Assembly: GCA_010692645.1 (NCBI GenBank) | Contig: JAAHGS010000003.1 | Span: 156,715-202,891, forward strand | Reading direction: 5' to 3' | Length of the DNA stretch: 46,177 nucleotides | DNA from: Symploca sp. SIO2E9 | Lineage (GTDB): Bacteria > Cyanobacteriota > Cyanobacteriia > Cyanobacteriales > Coleofasciculaceae | The notes under the pieces: generated by a model | Databases searched by the model: none | The model's input: the letters and a program-made list of their open reading frames with translations, nothing else | What the model was told of the DNA's origin: nothing | Program-made: the position numbers and the translations under genes | Shown here: piece by piece, positions 25,047 to 34,990 of the stretch | Layout of the letters: each line of letters begins with the position of its first letter | How positions within the stretch are numbered: the first letter of the stretch is position 1

Positions 25047-25454
25047 CTAACGCCGGTAAGCTAGCCACACCATTAGCGCCGGGAGTATTGCCAGCATAAC
25101 TGCCAACAGCGCCCAGAAAATTATACTTGGTCCTGTCGTAGAGCGCAGAGCCAAGGGCAGCCAGACAATTAGCAATACCATGACTATTAGCAGAGCCACT
25201 GGTAGGTAACTCTCCCCTATACTAGCATTAGCTGGAGTCCAACGATTCCCGCTCCAACGCCAAGCTTTCTTGTAAGGGTAGCTTGTGGAGAGTTGCTCAA
25301 TCATATACCCACCTTCTTCTACTACAAAGATTTGCTGACAGCGATTACAGCCTAAGGCTTCTGTCAACGTAATTTGCACTAAAGAACCCCGACGGCGACA
25401 AGGACAGGGATACTCAGCATTTAAGTCAATCTTCTGAGCTTTGTGGGATGGCAC
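25047..25454 (-). CDS. Zinc-ribbon membrane protein of unknown function
   Basis: A 135-residue protein with a predicted N-terminal zinc ribbon: CPCRRRG (first Cys pair) and GCNRC (second pair, about residue 36). A basic/aromatic stretch KKAWRWSGNRW follows, then two C-terminal membrane segments (about 83-102 and 110-131). The same architecture occurs in cyanobacterial hypothetical proteins beside proA-like genes, by my recollection. It should sit in the membrane with the zinc ribbon in the cytoplasm. It is the first gene of a two-gene unit with the ProA-like gene. Function unknown. Confidence 0.75.
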   Translation of the reverse strand: MPSHKAQKIDLNAEYPCPCRRRGSLVQITLTEALGCNRCQQIFVVEEGGYMIEQLSTSYPYKKAWRWSGNRWTPANASIGESYLPVALLIVMVLLIVWLPLALRSTTGPSIIFWALLAVMLAILPALMVWLAYRR

Positions 25455-25598
25455 GAGCGCTACTTAAAACCAAGACATTTCTATCAAAATTATCCAAGGT
25501 GACATCTAGCGAAAGCCAATTTTCTAAAGCTTTAATGTTGGCGTCCTTAATTGTAAGACATTTATTGAACAAACCGCAAATGGCAATTGTTAAATTAG

Positions 25599-25632
25599 AG
25601 GGTTTAGGGTTTAGGGTGTAGGGTTTAGGGAG
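25599..25632. repeat. Heptamer repeat AGGGTTT (telomere-like)
   Basis: AGGGTTTAGGGTTTAGGG, then TGTAGGGTTTAGGG: about five 7-bp units. The motif equals the plant telomere heptamer, but here it is one more member of the local heptamer class. Confidence 0.85.
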
Positions 25633-25763
25633 CTTTGAGATGGCGATTTTAAGGAGGGTGTCGAGTGTGGAAATAGAAAAAGACCCTGATCGAGTCCCTA
25701 CACTCCAAACCTTTGTTAATTTAACTTGGGGGAGTCAGTGTATCAAGGGATTATATTTTCAGA

Positions 25764-25835
25764 AGCGGGTAACGCGATTCGAACGCGCGACATTCACCTT
25801 GGCAAGGTGACGCTCTACCACTGAGCTATACCCGC
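25764..25835 (-). tRNA. tRNA-Gly (anticodon GCC)
   Basis: On the minus strand the acceptor stem GCGGGTA pairs with TACCCGC. The D arm contains AGCTCAGTGGTAGAGC. The anticodon arm is CACCTTGCCAAGGTG with GCC at its centre. The T arm is CGCGCGTTCGAATCGCG. It is 72 nt including the discriminator U. No CCA is encoded, as is usual in cyanobacteria. Confidence 0.97.
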
Positions 25836-26171
25836 GTTAGCTTACTCCCCTCTAGCTTGTCAGAACAATCAGAATTTGTCAACTTTTTAAGTTCGTAATC
25901 ATGAAGGAGACGCAGAATGTCTCCTTCATCATCTTCGATAAAAGGCTTTGCAGGCTTCCATTTATCAACATAAGAGTTGGAGAGGGAGAGTCTCTTCGCT
26001 CACTCGTCAACTATTCCCCCCTCTCCCTTGCTCCCTCTCCCGGGTGAGCGAAATTTTGGTTGGAATTTTAATTCTCCGCGTCTGGAGCGTCTCCGCGTCT
26101 GGAGCGTCTCCGCGTCTGGAGCGTCTGCTTACTTGTTCCCCCACCCTTTTTTTCGCTCACCCCCCTCTCTT
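25836..26171. other. Intergenic region with direct and inverted repeats
   Basis: Contains TTCGCTCAC at about 25995, its reverse complement GTGAGCGAA at about 26044, and TTTCGCTCAC again at 26151, enclosing CT-rich DNA and a 17-bp tandem repeat. It looks like a decayed repeat element downstream of ribH. No gene is supported. Confidence 0.55.
26075..26125. repeat. 17-bp tandem repeat, three perfect copies
   Basis: TCCGCGTCTGGAGCGTC occurs three times without a mismatch, between the tRNA-Gly gene and ribH. Confidence 0.92.
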
Positions 26172-26774
26172 TCAATCGTGAGCGGAGTCTTTATTTTTAA
26201 CCTCTGAGCGCTCAGCAATTGCCCGCCCAGATTCAACTGGCAGCGCCTGGGTAGTAACGACTCCGTCATCATAAACACCGTAGGCGGCTGAAGAGGTGCC
26301 CTTAAACTGCCGCATTAAACTTGCCATTTCTAGGGCATCCATGGCATAGCTCCAGCCTAGGTTACTCTTAATTCCTGCCCTTTCTAAGGCTTGCTGCATG
26401 GTATCAGTGGTTAAAACCCCAAAGATTACCGGCACACCAGTTTGGAAACTAGCAGCAGCAATTCCTTTAGAGACTTCTGCTGCTACATAATCAAAGTGAG
26501 GAGTTTGTCCCTTGATAACTGCACCTAGGCAAATCACAGCATCATAGCGATTACTTAGTGCTGCTTGGCGAGCCATCAGGGGTACCTCAAAGCTACCAGG
26601 CACCCAAATATAGTCAACTTGAGTACCATGGGGATTAGGATCAACGCCGTGGCGTTTCAAGCAATCTTGACACCCTTCAATAAGTTTGCCTGTTACCAGG
26701 TCATTGAATCTAGCAATGACGACCGCAAACTTGAAGGTGTTCGTTAAAGTGAAGTTTCCCTCGAAAACTGCCAT
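26172..26774 (-). CDS. ribH: 6,7-dimethyl-8-ribityllumazine synthase
   Basis: Penultimate enzyme of riboflavin synthesis; forms a 60-mer capsid or pentamers in the cytoplasm. The core of about 155 residues carries [40 protein letters not shown] with the catalytic His, and [16 protein letters not shown]. The start is ATG 26772-26774 (MAVFEGNFT), not the in-frame ATG 11 codons earlier. The C-terminal 40 or so residues ([16 protein letters not shown], ending NKDSAHD) extend beyond the usual length; the final part is likely encoded by repeat-derived DNA. Located about 100 bp after psbZ on the same strand, a pairing I know from other cyanobacteria. Confidence 0.93.
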   Translation of the reverse strand: MAVFEGNFTLTNTFKFAVVIARFNDLVTGKLIEGCQDCLKRHGVDPNPHGTQVDYIWVPGSFEVPLMARQAALSNRYDAVICLGAVIKGQTPHFDYVAAEVSKGIAAASFQTGVPVIFGVLTTDTMQQALERAGIKSNLGWSYAMDALEMASLMRQFKGTSSAAYGVYDDGVVTTQALPVESGRAIAERSEVKNKDSAHD

Positions 26775-27008
26775 GGCTGTGGATAAAAATCTTTTTGATC
26801 GTATCACGGCTGTATTGCTTCCATCCCCTCTTGATTTTGTCTATTTCAAGAGAGGGATGCCTGCAATCATTGTTAAACCACAAAAAAGTTTAAAATACCA
26901 ACTAAAATAACTAGAACTGTCCAGACACCGGAACCGATGAAGATCAAGGTTTTCGATTGACTCCAGTTTTGAGGTGAGGCGTAGGCGACTGGAACCCCGA
27001 CAACCATA

Positions 27009-28291
<1,283 letters not shown>

Positions 28292-28295
<4 letters not shown>

Positions 28296-29470
28296 TTAGA
28301 CAGTTTATTCATCCAACTAACTTGAGAATGTTACAGCCACAACTAATAGAGCTTGAAAGTGAGGATTTTGACTTCGCTAAAAAGACTAGTAACCAATACC
28401 GAGAGGAAGTTCATAAATGGCGAACCTATATAAATGCTCTAGCACTATGTGGTTTTGAGCATTGGCTGAATGAACGGATTGGTAATCTAGTAATCAATCA
28501 GGATAACTGTTCAATTTTTCAGCCCTCTTCTCAAGACATTAATGCTGTTTGCAATTTAAGGGTTTGTGAATTTAAGCTGTGCTTACTAGCCAAGGAAAGC
28601 ATGCTTGATGAAGTCGTGGATATACCACAAGTCGCCCTTGACGAGCCAAAGTTAGTTGCTCATTTCTACGTAGTGGTTGAGGTAGACGAAGAGCAGAAAG
28701 AAGCTATTATTAGGTGTTTGGCGCGTTATGATCAACTGGATAAGTATAGGCAAGCTGAGGGTTTAAATGAATATGGAGACGGTAATTACGAGTTTTCCCT
28801 ATCTTTATTTGAGCCTGAACTGAACCATTTACTGCAATTCTTACGTCACCTGAAACCAAAGGCAATTCCTCTGTCACCTATCTCAGGTGAAGTTAAGCAT
28901 TCCACCTTAAAAGAGTTACCAAATTCCTTGCCTCAAAAAGCCATAAATACTGCCAGATGGTTGCAAGGTGAAATAGATGAGTTGGGAAAAACTCTTTCAT
29001 GGCAACTGCTACCTGCTTCAACTTTTGCACCTGTACCAATGCGTCGTTCTCGGCGTCACATACTTGATGAACAACACAATAAGTACCAGGAAATTGTTAG
29101 AGAATTAGCACAAAAAGAAGGGTTAAGAATTCCTTCTCAAGCTCGTGGCTCTTGCAAAGAACTTAATTTAGATCAAGTTACTCTACAATTATCTGTGGTT
29201 AGTTGGTCTTATTCAGAACCAAGCCCAGAGCAAACTGGGGAATGGGTATTGCTGTTGATTCTCGAAGCTTTGTCTGAGAATAAATTACCCACTGGCACCA
29301 AACTACAAGTTAGTTCAGGAGCAAGTTTAGTTTCTGAAGATGTTTCAGAATATGCTAGTTATCTCTGTGTCGCTGTACTAGGTGACTGGGATGAAACTTT
29401 TGTCGTCACTATCGCTCTGAGTAATGGAAACACAATTAAATTAATACCGTTTGCCTTTGAACCAAGCTAA
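28292..29470 (+). CDS. DUF1822 family protein
   Basis: A 392-residue cyanobacterial DUF1822 protein. The family has no known activity but is often found next to CHAT and CHASE2 genes. Family features here are the FDFAKKTSNQYREEVHKWRTYINALALCGFEHWL block near the N-terminus (about residues 28-62), and beta-rich segments such as LVAHFYVVVEVDEEQKEAIIRCL and GEWVLLLILEALSE later. ATG 28292 shares four bases with the stop of the upstream gene, and the CHAT-CHASE2 gene follows after 5 bp, so the three are one operon. It may be a cytoplasmic adaptor or a substrate of the CHAT protease; that is inference. Confidence 0.85.
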
Positions 29471-29475
29471 TTGTT

Positions 29476-31992
29476 ATGACATCTAGAATTATTTTCCGAC
29501 TTAATATTTGGCAAGCTGACAAACATTGTGTCTTTCAATTACGTTATGGAGAGGGACAGGAAGTTTCAGATACGCTGGAATATCCAGAAGAACTAACAAC
29601 ACAGTATGAGAAGTGGAGAGAAATTTACCTTCAGTTATACCCCAATTTGCGAGCCAGAAAATTATCTGGAGCAAATTTAGATCCATCGGCATCAATTGAT
29701 TTTGGTCATGAATTGGAGGAAGCTAGAGCTAAACTTCTCGATAGCTTTCAACGCTGGTTAGCTCAGCTACGAGAGATTCGGGAAAAAATTCAAAACAAAA
29801 TTCACACAGTTGCTCAAAATATCTCCCACTCAGAGGAGAAAGAAGGAACTCGCCCAACAGTTGATATTTTTATTGCTTGTAATTCTATTGATTTAGAGCG
29901 TCTTCCTTGGGAAGCTTGGCAGTTAGTGCCAGAAGATATACCATCTGAAATCCTTCCCACTGAAATCCTTCGCATTGCCCGGATTCCCATTGCCACTCGT
30001 CAAGAATATATAGAATCTAATCCTCATTTACGCAGTGGCAAACCTAGAATTTTAGTAGTTTTGGGGGATAACACTGGTTTAGATTTGGATGAGGATAAGC
30101 AAACTGTCAAAGTACTCAAGCGCGTTGCCCAGCTCAAATTTTTTGACTGGCAGCAGAAAGAGGGTGTGGAAAATCTTAAAGCAGCACTATTGAAGGAAAT
30201 TGCTGATGAAAGAGGATGGGATGCTCTATTTTTGATGGGGCATAGCGAGGAAACGGAAGTCACTGATGGAGAATTGGCAATTGCTCCTAATACTTATTTG
30301 TCAATTGATCAGATTAAGGATTATCTGAGTATTGCTAAACAGAATGGACTTCGGTTTTGTTTATTTAACTCCTGTGATGGTTTGCAGATTGCTAACCGCT
30401 TGGCTGATTTAGGTTTGCAAGTGGTAGTGATGCGGGAGCCTATTCATGATGATGTTGCTCATGTCTTTCTGCGGCAGTTTTGTCAGGAGTTGGCTAGGCA
30501 TGAAGACGTTCATAATGCGATGTTAACTGCTTGTTGGCATTTGCAGCATGTGGAGAAGTTGGTTTATCCTTCTGCTTATTTAATTCCTTCGTTTTTTAGT
30601 CCCTATAGTGCGGAGCCGTTTCGGTTTGAGCGTTGGAAGTTAGGGAAAATAATTCGGCAGTGGATGCCAACGCGGGGAGAAGCAATTACCTTGGGAGTGG
30701 TTATACCACTAAGTCTAACTTTTGCCGTCCATAATTTGTTGTCAGATTTCCGGTATTCAGCCCAGGCTGTTTATCGTGATGTAACTAATCAAAGGGGTGA
30801 GTTGCCAGAAGGTGCGTTACCACCAGTTAATTTAATCAACATTGATCAAGAGTCAGTTAAATGGGGTATTGAAGAAATTCCAGGTTTTAAACCAAAACCA
30901 ATGGATAGGCAATTACTAGCTGAGTTAGTCACAAGGCTCTCAGAGTTAGAAGTTAAAGTGATTGGCATTAATTATGTTCTGTACAAACAAACACAAGCAG
31001 ACAAAACCCAAAAACTTGCTGAATCTATTCAATCTGCTGTCAATGAGCAAGGAACTTGGTTTGTCTTTAAAACAGGTCAATTTCCAGTATTTTCTGAAAT
31101 TGCCACTCCAAGCTGGAGTTTGCAAGGCAAGGCAGGTTTTTTGCCCTGGTATCTTGAACAACCTGAGGATAAAACCTGTACTGATTCATGTCCTTTTACC
31201 TATCTGCTAGCACTATCTCATATTCTCAGTCAGGAAGGATCACTAGCTAATTTTCCACAATCAAACCTGCAAAGTCAAAGAGGAACAGATTTTCAGGAGG
31301 AATTGAGTGAATATCTCAAGACTGAACATGTTTCCAGTGAGCTGAGTAATTTCCTTAAGCAAAAGAAATATCCCTTCTGGTTGCGTCCTATCATTGATTT
31401 CTCTATTCCTAATGAAAATGTCTACGATACAAAAAGTGTATATAAATCTATTTCTGCTAAAGATTTACTAGAGCGTGATTTATCTGATCTAGAATTACAA
31501 CAGCTAAAGCATGGAATGGCAATTATTACATCTGGTGGCTATAAGGAAGCAGGAGATAAAGCAGATGATTATTATTCAGTTCCTCTAGCTTTTAGATATT
31601 GGTGCTTTTCTCGTAATTTACAAAAACAACAGGCTAACGAATGTCCTCAGCAGCTTACTGGAGGTGAAGTTAATGCCTATATGATTAACCATCATCTCAA
31701 TCAATTATTAGGAAATCAGAAAGATGCTATTCCTGCTCCTTATCTAATTTCTGGATTTATGATCATAGCTATAGCAGGTTTTCTAGGAAAAGGAGTTACT
31801 CTTAGGCTTGCTAAATTACAAAAGAAACAACAAAAAAGATTTGTATTGACCTTAGTTTCTTCAACAGGTCTTTATGGAATAGTTGTATTCCAGATTTATA
31901 TTTCTGCTTCTATCTCAATTCCTTTATTTTTGCCATTACTGACATTTTGGATTTATATTCTATTGTTTTTGAGGAAGAAGTCTCATGCGTAG
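29476..31992 (+). CDS. CHAT-CHASE2 transmembrane caspase-like protease
   Basis: An 838-residue membrane receptor. The N-terminal 390 residues form a CHAT (caspase-like) peptidase with dyad His256 (LFLMGHSEE) and Cys300 (FNSCDGLQ). A membrane segment at about 403-421 leads to a CHASE2 sensor domain (about 430-750; VNLINIDQESVKWG, RLSELEVKVIGINYVLY), predicted outside the cytoplasmic membrane, and then three membrane helices at the C-terminus (about 754-833). The model is an external stimulus sensed by CHASE2 that switches a cytoplasmic protease. Candidate substrates are the sigma/HTH-like and DUF1822 proteins from the same operon. Both catalytic residues are present, so it should be active. 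Stop overlaps the next gene by 8 bp. Confidence 0.9.
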   Translation: MTSRIIFRLNIWQADKHCVFQLRYGEGQEVSDTLEYPEELTTQYEKWREIYLQLYPNLRARKLSGANLDPSASIDFGHELEEARAKLLDSFQRWLAQLREIREKIQNKIHTVAQNISHSEEKEGTRPTVDIFIACNSIDLERLPWEAWQLVPEDIPSEILPTEILRIARIPIATRQEYIESNPHLRSGKPRILVVLGDNTGLDLDEDKQTVKVLKRVAQLKFFDWQQKEGVENLKAALLKEIADERGWDALFLMGHSEETEVTDGELAIAPNTYLSIDQIKDYLSIAKQNGLRFCLFNSCDGLQIANRLADLGLQVVVMREPIHDDVAHVFLRQFCQELARHEDVHNAMLTACWHLQHVEKLVYPSAYLIPSFFSPYSAEPFRFERWKLGKIIRQWMPTRGEAITLGVVIPLSLTFAVHNLLSDFRYSAQAVYRDVTNQRGELPEGALPPVNLINIDQESVKWGIEEIPGFKPKPMDRQLLAELVTRLSELEVKVIGINYVLYKQTQADKTQKLAESIQSAVNEQGTWFVFKTGQFPVFSEIATPSWSLQGKAGFLPWYLEQPEDKTCTDSCPFTYLLALSHILSQEGSLANFPQSNLQSQRGTDFQEELSEYLKTEHVSSELSNFLKQKKYPFWLRPIIDFSIPNENVYDTKSVYKSISAKDLLERDLSDLELQQLKHGMAIITSGGYKEAGDKADDYYSVPLAFRYWCFSRNLQKQQANECPQQLTGGEVNAYMINHHLNQLLGNQKDAIPAPYLISGFMIIAIAGFLGKGVTLRLAKLQKKQQKRFVLTLVSSTGLYGIVVFQIYISASISIPLFLPLLTFWIYILLFLRKKSHA

Positions 31993-32200
31993 ACTTATTT
32001 CTGTACAGCCTCTGTTATTAATTTATGTGTTCATGAGCTTCAGTTTCTTAAAGCCAGCAGTTTCTGGAGAAATTGTAGATCAGATCAAAGATAATACTGA
32101 AGATCTAGTCATGAGCAAAAACAATGAAAAAGAAAAATCTATATTAGATAGGGTAATTGATATTGTTAGAGGCAAGAGAAAAGAAGCATATACAGAGTAA
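31985..32200 (+). CDS. Small exported protein at the end of the CHAT operon
   Basis: A 71-residue protein with a signal peptide (MRRLISVQPLLLIYVFMSFS, cleavage probably near PAVSG) and a mature part of about 45 charged residues (EIVDQIKDNTEDLVMSKNNE, then ILDRVIDIVRGKRKEAYTE). It overlaps the CHAT-CHASE2 gene by 8 bp, which supports translation. Exported DUF928-type proteins often neighbour such operons; this one is too short to assign. It may be a ligand or regulator of the CHASE2 sensor, or a truncated relic. Confidence 0.6.
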   Translation: MRRLISVQPLLLIYVFMSFSFLKPAVSGEIVDQIKDNTEDLVMSKNNEKEKSILDRVIDIVRGKRKEAYTE

Positions 32201-32248
32201 AGGATAAAACGATGACATCTGTTAGGGAATAGGGAATGGGGAGAGGAT

Positions 32249-32596
32249 TCAAAAAGGTAAGTTTTCAACTGTATTCAACCATTCCCTAGGCTCAGATACC
32301 TTAGCAATTAGTTCTAAATCTTTGACAAATTGCCCTATAGTGCCTCGCAATTGATGTCCGAAAATTAACCCTGCAAATGATTGCCCCTGACGCTGCCAAT
32401 CTTCAGCCAAAGCCTTGAAACGAATATCCTGAGTAAATATTACCCTACCAAGCACGCGGCAGTGTTCCAATAGTTGATCATCTGCCAAAGTTGCTGAATT
32501 ATCCTCAATCGCTGTAAGTACATCTACTCCACGACGACGCAGTTGCTCCGTAATAGCTTGGGGAACATGCACATCCATATATAGGGAAACTGCCAC
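32249..32596 (-). CDS. DUF5615 PIN-like protein (putative toxin)
   Basis: A 115-residue member of the DUF5615 family, related to PIN ribonucleases. The N-terminal LYMDVHVPQAITEQLRRRG carries the first Asp, DNSATLADDQLLEHC the middle acidic residues, and VIFTQDIRFKALA the last Asp, matching the family's acidic pattern. It would act as an RNase toxin held by the DUF433 protein encoded 51 bp upstream on the same strand, although toxicity of this class is not well proven. ATG at 32594-32596. Confidence 0.85.
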   Translation of the reverse strand: MAVSLYMDVHVPQAITEQLRRRGVDVLTAIEDNSATLADDQLLEHCRVLGRVIFTQDIRFKALAEDWQRQGQSFAGLIFGHQLRGTIGQFVKDLELIAKVSEPREWLNTVENLPF

Positions 32597-32647
32597 TCAT
32601 AGCACCCCTTTAGTCCTTATCCGAACCAAAAAAGGAGAAGGAAAGGA

Positions 32648-32914
32648 CTAAACCTTTGCCTCTTGAGCTTGCTCCCATTCTTGTCGAATTTCGTTATCTA
32701 TCTCCTCTTGATGATCGAAATAATAAGCCATCGCTGCATGAGCTTCCGCTCGCATCAGATAAGGATGCTGACGACACATTTCTTCAACTGACCAACCATA
32801 AGCTAAATAGTCCATGACAATCTGAGCAACACGCACTCGCGGTATCCGCTTTAACCGTGCTGGTTCTTTAGCACTAGCCTCTTCTATATGAGGATAAGTA
32901 ACTTCTAGATTCAT
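32648..32914 (-). CDS. DUF433 protein (putative antitoxin)
   Basis: An 88-residue DUF433 protein: RIPRVRVAQIVMDYLAYGWSVEEMCRQHPYL is the helix-turn-helix-like DUF433 signature. An acidic tail (HQEEIDNEIRQEWEQ) could bind the toxin. It is upstream of the DUF5615 gene in the usual antitoxin-toxin order and may autoregulate the pair. Confidence 0.85.
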   Translation of the reverse strand: MNLEVTYPHIEEASAKEPARLKRIPRVRVAQIVMDYLAYGWSVEEMCRQHPYLMRAEAHAAMAYYFDHQEEIDNEIRQEWEQAQEAKV

Positions 32915-33028
32915 GGCATCTCCTCAACTACTCCTGACCCAGAGATTATAACTAATAAAATCACGAAACAGCGGTCTTCGCGTGGCGATATAATTATCCC
33001 AGCAGATAAATATTTAGAATTCACCGCT

Positions 33029-33637
33029 TCAATCCTCAGCCCTAAAAATTTGTTCAGCAGTCAAATTCAAGCTTGGGAAAATTTTTGAAGAAATGACATC
33101 GCCTTCTCTAAACAGCTTAACTTGGTACTCACTATCAATAAGTTGGCAAACTAAGACAGTGGGGCGCTTAGGAGTGCCGATGTAACGTCTACCTCCCAAA
33201 CCCAGATAATCAACAATCCAGTATTCAGGAATACCCATTGCCTCATAATCTTCCAGCTTTCGGGCATAATCATTTTCCCAGTTAGTACTGACAACTTCTA
33301 CTACTAAGAGAATGGATTTTCCCGATGTGATTGTTGCTGCTTTTTCCCATAGGGGTTCATTCTTAAGGGAATGGGGGTTGGCAATTAGCACATCTGGTAA
33401 AAAACCTGTCTCCCAGCTAGGTGCTTTAACTAGGGCATGACTGGGAAAACGGTAAGGCAGTTGCTCTCTTGCAGCTTCCAGAATTAATTGTCTGGAGAGA
33501 AATTCAGTGACTTCCTCGTGTTTTCCTGTTGGCTGCATCTCTATAATTTGCCCATCAATTAGTTCGTATCGCCCATCCAGAGGATACCAGGCAATAAATT
33601 CATCAAATGTTACTTGTTTATGTATAGTTTGAATCAT
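33029..33637 (-). CDS. Uma2 family endonuclease (DUF820)
   Basis: A 202-residue Uma2 protein of a different subgroup from those at the left edge. Motifs: FDEFIAWYPLDGRYELIDGQ at the start, GFLPDVLIANP (PD motif), LLVVEVVSTNWENDYARK (E and K of the nuclease motif) and DYEAMGIPEYWIVDYLG. All candidate catalytic residues are present. It lies beside a relic of a further Uma2 gene on the opposite strand. Confidence 0.9.
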   Translation of the reverse strand: MIQTIHKQVTFDEFIAWYPLDGRYELIDGQIIEMQPTGKHEEVTEFLSRQLILEAAREQLPYRFPSHALVKAPSWETGFLPDVLIANPHSLKNEPLWEKAATITSGKSILLVVEVVSTNWENDYARKLEDYEAMGIPEYWIVDYLGLGGRRYIGTPKRPTVLVCQLIDSEYQVKLFREGDVISSKIFPSLNLTAEQIFRAED

Positions 33638-33729
33638 AGCGATCGCTAAATCACAATAAGTAATTACTTTTATGTCTAATTTTAAACTTCTATTATAATA
33701 AAAAAGCGTAGCGATCGCTATTATTTTTT

Positions 33730-33879
33730 ATGCAAACATCAACTCTTGAAATCGCTGAACAACGAGTAATTTTAAAAGGTATCAGTTGGTCTACATTTGA
33801 ACAAATACTTGCAGAATTAGGGGAAAACCGAGCCACGCGCTTAACTTACAAACAAGGATGTTTAGAAATGGTGAAGTAG
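33730..33879 (+). pseudogene. Truncated Uma2 gene relic
   Basis: The 49-codon frame begins MQTSTLEIAEQRVILKGISW and continues FEQILAELGENRATRLTYKQGCLEM before stopping. This is the typical first 50 residues of a Uma2 protein and ends just before the family's PD region. A few more codons with Uma2-like character (EEIIDVC) can be read after the stop in another frame, so the gene has decayed by deletion or frameshift. Confidence 0.7.
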
Positions 33880-33999
33880 AAGGAGCAGAGGAGATTATAG
33901 ATGTTTGCACCGATGACAGCAAGCCCTAACTAATTAAACTGGATTGATTATGAACTAAAAATCTGCTCCAATTATTTAAAAACTAAGCATAGGTTTTAA

Positions 34000-34866
34000 A
34001 TGCAACAGCAGACAGTGCAGCAACATACCAGACTTGGCAGGGAATTCCTGCCAGGTTGCAATCTCACGCAACTTACAGAGCAACAGGTAACTCAATTCAA
34101 GCAATCTCTTTGGGAACACGGTGTGATTGTTCTCAGACAGCAACATCTTACCGCATCACAGTTGAAGGAATTTGCGATCGCAACTTTTGGTGATTCAACC
34201 CTTGGGCGTTATACTAGGCCAATAGATCCCGAAATCGATCCAGACTTACAAAGTCCTGGTGTCTCTATTTTGGGAAATCCTAAAATGCATACTACCGAAA
34301 TTAGGGGAAAATTTGCTTGGGAATGGCATCATGATAAGGATCACCTTCCAAAAACAGAAGGAATGGATATGAATACTCTGTACGTGGTGATGCTTTATGG
34401 AGTGGAAATACCTCCAGAAGGAATCGATGGCAAGCCTCACACGACAGAATTCCTCGACATGGTAGAAGCCTACAATAACCTCTCTAGAGAACATCAACAG
34501 CAATTAGAGCAAACCTCGATGCATCATCTTTCACCATTCTTCCCTAAGCCTGGGAGCGATGTTCCAATGAAACTGCATCCCATCGTCTCAACCCACAAAG
34601 TGACTGGCAAAAAAGGACTATATCTCGGCTCAGACACATCAATTAGAGTTGGCATGGAGGAGAAACTAGAGGAAGCAAAACTTTTCTGGCAGGAACTTTT
34701 TGAGACTGTTTTAGAGCGTACACCAGTTTACGCTCATGTTTGGCAACCAGGGGATATTGTCTTTTGGGACAACTCCCAAGTCATGCACGCAGGCACTCCT
34801 TATGATGCCAATAAGTATAGGCGTATCGCTTTGCGCGTAGGAGTCGTAGACAAGACTTCCACTTAA
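34000..34866 (+). CDS. TauD/TfdA-family Fe(II)/2-oxoglutarate dioxygenase
   Basis: A 288-residue oxygenase with the iron triad His110-x-Asp112 (EWHHDKDH) and His263 (QVMHAGTPY), and a C-terminal Arg in RRIALRV for 2-oxoglutarate. Family members hydroxylate taurine, 2,4-D or natural product intermediates. The substrate is unknown. It lies 2.9 kb before the chorismatase cluster on the same strand, separated by an oppositely oriented kinase gene, so it could be a tailoring enzyme of that pathway; this is speculative. The ATG at 34000 is the natural start and no operon partner is adjacent. Confidence 0.88.
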   Translation: MQQQTVQQHTRLGREFLPGCNLTQLTEQQVTQFKQSLWEHGVIVLRQQHLTASQLKEFAIATFGDSTLGRYTRPIDPEIDPDLQSPGVSILGNPKMHTTEIRGKFAWEWHHDKDHLPKTEGMDMNTLYVVMLYGVEIPPEGIDGKPHTTEFLDMVEAYNNLSREHQQQLEQTSMHHLSPFFPKPGSDVPMKLHPIVSTHKVTGKKGLYLGSDTSIRVGMEEKLEEAKLFWQELFETVLERTPVYAHVWQPGDIVFWDNSQVMHAGTPYDANKYRRIALRVGVVDKTST

Positions 34867-34889
34867 AAAGATGAGCCAGCCTGCTGGAG

Positions 34890-34977
34890 AAACTCCCCAT
34901 CTCCCCATCTCCCCATCTCCCCATCTCCCCATCTCCCCATCTCCCCATCTCCCCATCTCCCCATCTCCCCATCTCCT
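34890..34977. repeat. Octanucleotide tandem repeat (CTCCCCAT, about 11 copies)
   Basis: A near-perfect 8-bp tandem repeat between two convergent genes. It is the same octamer family, inverted, as 23495-23590. ORFs across it on either strand are artefacts. Confidence 0.95.
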
Positions 34978-34990
34978 CCAATTACCGGCG

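Noticed and set aside
25599-25632. Telomere-like TTTAGGG repeat
   Set aside because: It is a short internal run beside other heptamers in a cyanobacterial chromosome; nothing supports a replicon end.
34711-34981. MGRWGDGEMGRWG-type ORFs
   Set aside because: Pure translation of the CTCCCCAT octamer array antisense to the dioxygenase end.
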